DNA of 16,997 nucleotides, from positions 33,134 to 50,130 of the forward strand of contig DPHD01000001.1 in assembly GCA_003523085.1 (NCBI GenBank), in the 5' to 3' direction. Positions 14,921 through 16,997 of the stretch are shown here, piece after piece. Positions within the stretch are counted from its first letter, which is position 1. Each line of letters starts with the position of its first letter. Below the pieces are notes generated by a model. That model made no database searches and had not been told where the DNA came from. It saw only the letters and a list, made by a program, of their open reading frames with translations. The DNA comes from Oceanospirillaceae bacterium. Its GTDB lineage: Bacteria > Pseudomonadota > Gammaproteobacteria > Pseudomonadales > Balneatricaceae. The translations under genes were made by a program, and so were the position numbers.

Positions 14921-15708
14921 TGGCATTTTCGGTCATCATTCCGGCGCGCTACCAGTCGAGCCGCTTACCCGGTAAGCCGTTGATGGATATTGCCGGTACC
15001 AGCATGCTTCAGCGGGTCTACCAACAAGCCTGCAAAAGTGATGCGCAGAAGGTCTATATAGCCACGGATCACAGTGACATTTTTGCCCACGCCAAGGTGT
15101 TCTGTGATGCGGTTGTAATGACTTCTACAACCCACCCTACAGGTACAGATAGGCTGCAAGAAGTGGTGCAAACACTGGCGTTGCCCGATGAGCACGTTAT
15201 CGTTAACGTGCAGGGTGACGAACCACTCATTCCGCCTACGTTAATCAACCAAGTGGCGGCTAATTTGGCGCAACACCCACAAGCCGCGATCGCCACCTTG
15301 GCTGAGCCTATCACTGACCCCAAACAAGTGTTTGACCCCAATGCGGTCAAACTAGTGCGTAATTTAGCTAATATGGCCATGTATTTTTCCCGCGCACCAT
15401 TACCATGGGACAGGAATTGGCCAAGTGATACGCCAAGTATGAATCAGCGGCTTGCTACAGGCGAGGTTTACCTGCGTCATATTGGCCTATATGCGTACCG
15501 AGTTGGATTGTTACACCGGTACGTGACTTGGCCCCAGGCGGTTAATGAGGCGTTAGAAAGCTTAGAACAACTTAGAGCCCTGCATCATGGCGAATTGATC
15601 CATGTTGATGTGGCGCCGGATGGTATGCCTGCCGGGGTTGATACATTAGAAGATTTAGAAAATATGCGTGTTTTTTTAGCCACAGGCTCGAGCCTCGCTA
15701 AAGCATGA
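14920..15708 (+). CDS. kdsB: 3-deoxy-manno-octulosonate cytidylyltransferase
   Basis: KdsB activates KDO with CTP to CMP-KDO in the cytoplasm, the donor used to build the inner core on lipid A. The 262 residues are slightly longer than E. coli KdsB (248). The nucleotide-binding N-terminus is VIIPARYQSSRLPGKPL (5-21). Next are THPTGTDRL (71-79) and VNVQGDEPLIPP with the metal-binding Asp100. Near the end come ALESLEQLR and GMPAGVDTLEDLENMR. The ATG shares one base with the preceding stop, so translation is coupled to the Trm112 gene. The end overlaps murB by four bases (ATGA). In Pseudomonas a small protein-tyrosine phosphatase gene lies between kdsB and murB, as I recall; here it is absent. 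Confidence 0.96.
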   Translation: MAFSVIIPARYQSSRLPGKPLMDIAGTSMLQRVYQQACKSDAQKVYIATDHSDIFAHAKVFCDAVVMTSTTHPTGTDRLQEVVQTLALPDEHVIVNVQGDEPLIPPTLINQVAANLAQHPQAAIATLAEPITDPKQVFDPNAVKLVRNLANMAMYFSRAPLPWDRNWPSDTPSMNQRLATGEVYLRHIGLYAYRVGLLHRYVTWPQAVNEALESLEQLRALHHGELIHVDVAPDGMPAGVDTLEDLENMRVFLATGSSLAKA

Positions 15709-16766
15709 TTAAGCCGCAAAAAAATGTCAGCCTAAAAACCTACAACACATTAGGTATCGATGTGCAGGCGGCATTTTTTATGGTGATAAAAGACCAGCAA
15801 GACCTGCATGATGCGCGAGAGTTTTGTCACTTGCAGGCCTGTCCGTGGTTATTGATAGGTGGCGGCAGTAACCTAGTGCTGACGCAAAATTTTGCCGGCC
15901 TAGTGATGCTGATGGCCATGTCAAAGGTTGAGTGGACTTCACACCCTGATGGTTTAGCCGTGTCTGCAGAAGGCGGCTGTGAGTGGGATGAGTTGGTGGC
16001 CGCATCGGTTGAACGAGGCGCTAGCGGTTTAGAGAATTTGTCGCTTATTCCTGGGCAAGTGGGCGCTGCACCCATACAAAATATTGGTGCCTATGGCGTC
16101 GAGGTTAAGCAGAATCTGCGTTGGGTTGATGTGTTCGACTTTAATACCGGCGCCTGTTTTAAATTATCAGCCAAGGACTGCGAGTTTGGTTATCGCGACA
16201 GTATCTTTAAACGTCATCCACACTGGGTCGTGACGCAGGTAAACCTTCAACTGGGTCATGCCTTATCAAGCAATAATCCAGCACAACTGGGCTACGGCAT
16301 TATTGCTCAAACTATTGAGTCGATGACCGGCGAGCCGGCTGTGGATGCTACTGCGCAGCAGATACGTGATGCTGTGATTCACATCCGTCAAGCAAAGTTA
16401 CCGGACCCCAAGCATATTCCTAATGTTGGTAGTTTTTTCAAAAACCCTGTTGTTAGCGCCAAACAAGCGGCAAAAATTGAGCAGCAGTGGCCCGAGTTAG
16501 TGGCATATAAACTAGATGCTGGCCGCTTTAAGTTGGCCGCAGGTTGGTTGATTGATCAGTTAGGTTGGAAGGGTTATAGCCAAGACGGCGTGGGCGTACA
16601 TCAATTACAGGCGCTGGTTTTGGTGGCAACGGGTGCCGCAGTCACAGGTGATGAGGTGTTAGCTTTAGCTCAGCGTATTCAGACTGATGTGTTAGCTAGG
16701 TTTGATGTGGTGTTGGAAATAGAACCTCGGCTGTTTAACAGCCGAGGTGAGTTTTGGCTTAGTTAG
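15705..16766 (+). CDS. murB: UDP-N-acetylmuramate dehydrogenase
   Basis: MurB reduces UDP-GlcNAc-enolpyruvate to UDP-MurNAc with NADPH and bound FAD, the second committed step of peptidoglycan synthesis. The 353 residues are of the type I (E. coli-like, 342) form. The FAD site is LLIGGGSNLVL (49-59), and the ENLSLIPGQVGAAPIQNIGAYGVEV block covers 110-134. Active-site residues are Arg164 (GYRDSIF), the proton-donor Ser243 (VGSFFKNP) and a Glu near 341 (LEIEPR). The ATG lies in an ATGA overlap with kdsB. The last codons carry a long palindrome, and the TAG overlaps by four bases the stop of the minus-strand gene. Confidence 0.96.
   Translation: MIKPQKNVSLKTYNTLGIDVQAAFFMVIKDQQDLHDAREFCHLQACPWLLIGGGSNLVLTQNFAGLVMLMAMSKVEWTSHPDGLAVSAEGGCEWDELVAASVERGASGLENLSLIPGQVGAAPIQNIGAYGVEVKQNLRWVDVFDFNTGACFKLSAKDCEFGYRDSIFKRHPHWVVTQVNLQLGHALSSNNPAQLGYGIIAQTIESMTGEPAVDATAQQIRDAVIHIRQAKLPDPKHIPNVGSFFKNPVVSAKQAAKIEQQWPELVAYKLDAGRFKLAAGWLIDQLGWKGYSQDGVGVHQLQALVLVATGAAVTGDEVLALAQRIQTDVLARFDVVLEIEPRLFNSRGEFWLS
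16724..16748. terminator. Palindrome in the murB 3' end, possible bidirectional terminator
   Basis: Arms ACCTCGGCTGTT (16724-16735) and AACAGCCGAGGT (16737-16748) are perfectly complementary around one T; as RNA this gives about ten base pairs with a five-base loop. On the plus strand GAGTTTTGG follows, on the minus strand TCTATTTCC, both only modest T-runs. It lies within coding sequence just before two overlapping convergent stop codons, where a shared terminator would be expected. The hairpin is certain in sequence; terminator function is inference. Confidence 0.5.
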
Positions 16767-16997
16767 CCTTGCTGGGCTGCAGCTTGTTCGGCTTCGGCCT
16801 TAGCGCGACGACGCTTTTCACGTGGGTCGTTGTGAGCGCGCTTAGGTTCTGAGCTAGCTGCATCAGCGGCTGGGGTCTCTACTACCACTGCCTCAACTAC
16901 AGGTACTTCTACCTCAACGGCTGCGGCTTCGACTACAGCAGGAGCCTCGGCTTTCACTTCTGCTGCTGGTGCAGCTTCCACTACCACAGGTGCTTCG
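16763..16997 (-). CDS. rne: C-terminal end of RNase E (partial, runs off the window)
   Basis: The frame is open from the right edge to TAA at 16763-16765, giving about 77 residues of a longer protein. It is low in complexity: Ala, Val, Glu and Pro dominate (repeated VVEA- and VEV-like units), then comes a basic end SEPKRAHNDPREKRRRAKAEAEQ. This fits the disordered C-terminal scaffold of RNase E; the NDPRxKRRR ending is like those I remember from Pseudomonas and related genera, and rne faces murB there too. No catalytic part is visible, so the call leans on composition, the tail motif and synteny. Its stop overlaps murB by four bases. The true start lies outside the window. Confidence 0.7.
   Translation of the reverse strand, partial: EAPVVVEAAPAAEVKAEAPAVVEAAAVEVEVPVVEAVVVETPAADAASSEPKRAHNDPREKRRRAKAEAEQAAAQQG

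Noticed and set aside
1..16997. Mobile element, phage, defence or biosynthetic island
   Set aside because: Every gene is a recognisable core gene in an order known from related bacteria; no transposase, integrase, tRNA junction, terminal repeats or change in base composition was seen.

Overview
The window reads as chromosomal core sequence of a marine-type gammaproteobacterium. Pointers are the Na+-pumping NADH:quinone oxidoreductase (Nqr), lipid A and KDO genes of an outer-membrane-bearing cell, an SthA-type transhydrogenase, and a gene order (nqr, sthA, lol, DUF2062, comEC, lpxK, trm112, kdsB, murB, convergent rne) that closely follows the one I remember from Pseudomonas. Genus cannot be fixed from the sequence alone. 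Coding density is very high, and I see no rRNA, tRNA, insertion sequence, prophage, CRISPR array or attachment site.

Layout. Positions 1-31 hold the intrinsic terminator of whatever lies to the left, followed by the nqr promoter region. Positions 185-7306 are a complete Nqr operon: nqrA-nqrB-nqrC-nqrD-nqrE-nqrF, then the flavin transferase apbE and the iron-delivery factor nqrM, so all the subunits plus two maturation proteins are together. After a 55-base gap comes sthA (7362-8765). Four bases later lies a LolC/LolE-family permease, overlapping lolD (to 10681). A DUF2062 membrane protein (10678-11184) lies on the minus strand; its stop codon overlaps that of lolD and it diverges from comEC. 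On the plus strand follow comEC, lpxK, a Trm112-family gene, kdsB and murB (11305-16766), the last three tightly coupled. The 3' end of a minus-strand gene that looks like RNase E (rne) overlaps the murB stop and runs off the right edge.

How they work together. NqrABCDEF oxidises NADH, reduces ubiquinone and exports Na+. ApbE attaches FMN to the threonines of NqrB and NqrC (both SGAT/AGAT motifs are present), and NqrM supports the iron centre held by the four NqrD/NqrE cysteines (all present). SthA balances NADPH and NADH. The right half is envelope biogenesis: lipoprotein release (Lol), lipid A 4'-kinase (LpxK), CMP-KDO synthesis (KdsB) and peptidoglycan precursor synthesis (MurB), with the DNA-uptake channel ComEC embedded.

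No clearly new system is visible. The points most worth a second look are a single Lol permease gene without a lolE partner, absence of msbA or exbBD between comEC and lpxK, a 25-base palindrome inside the last codons of murB, a four-codon mini-ORF that ends across the lpxK GTG start, and a changed metal-site motif in ApbE.
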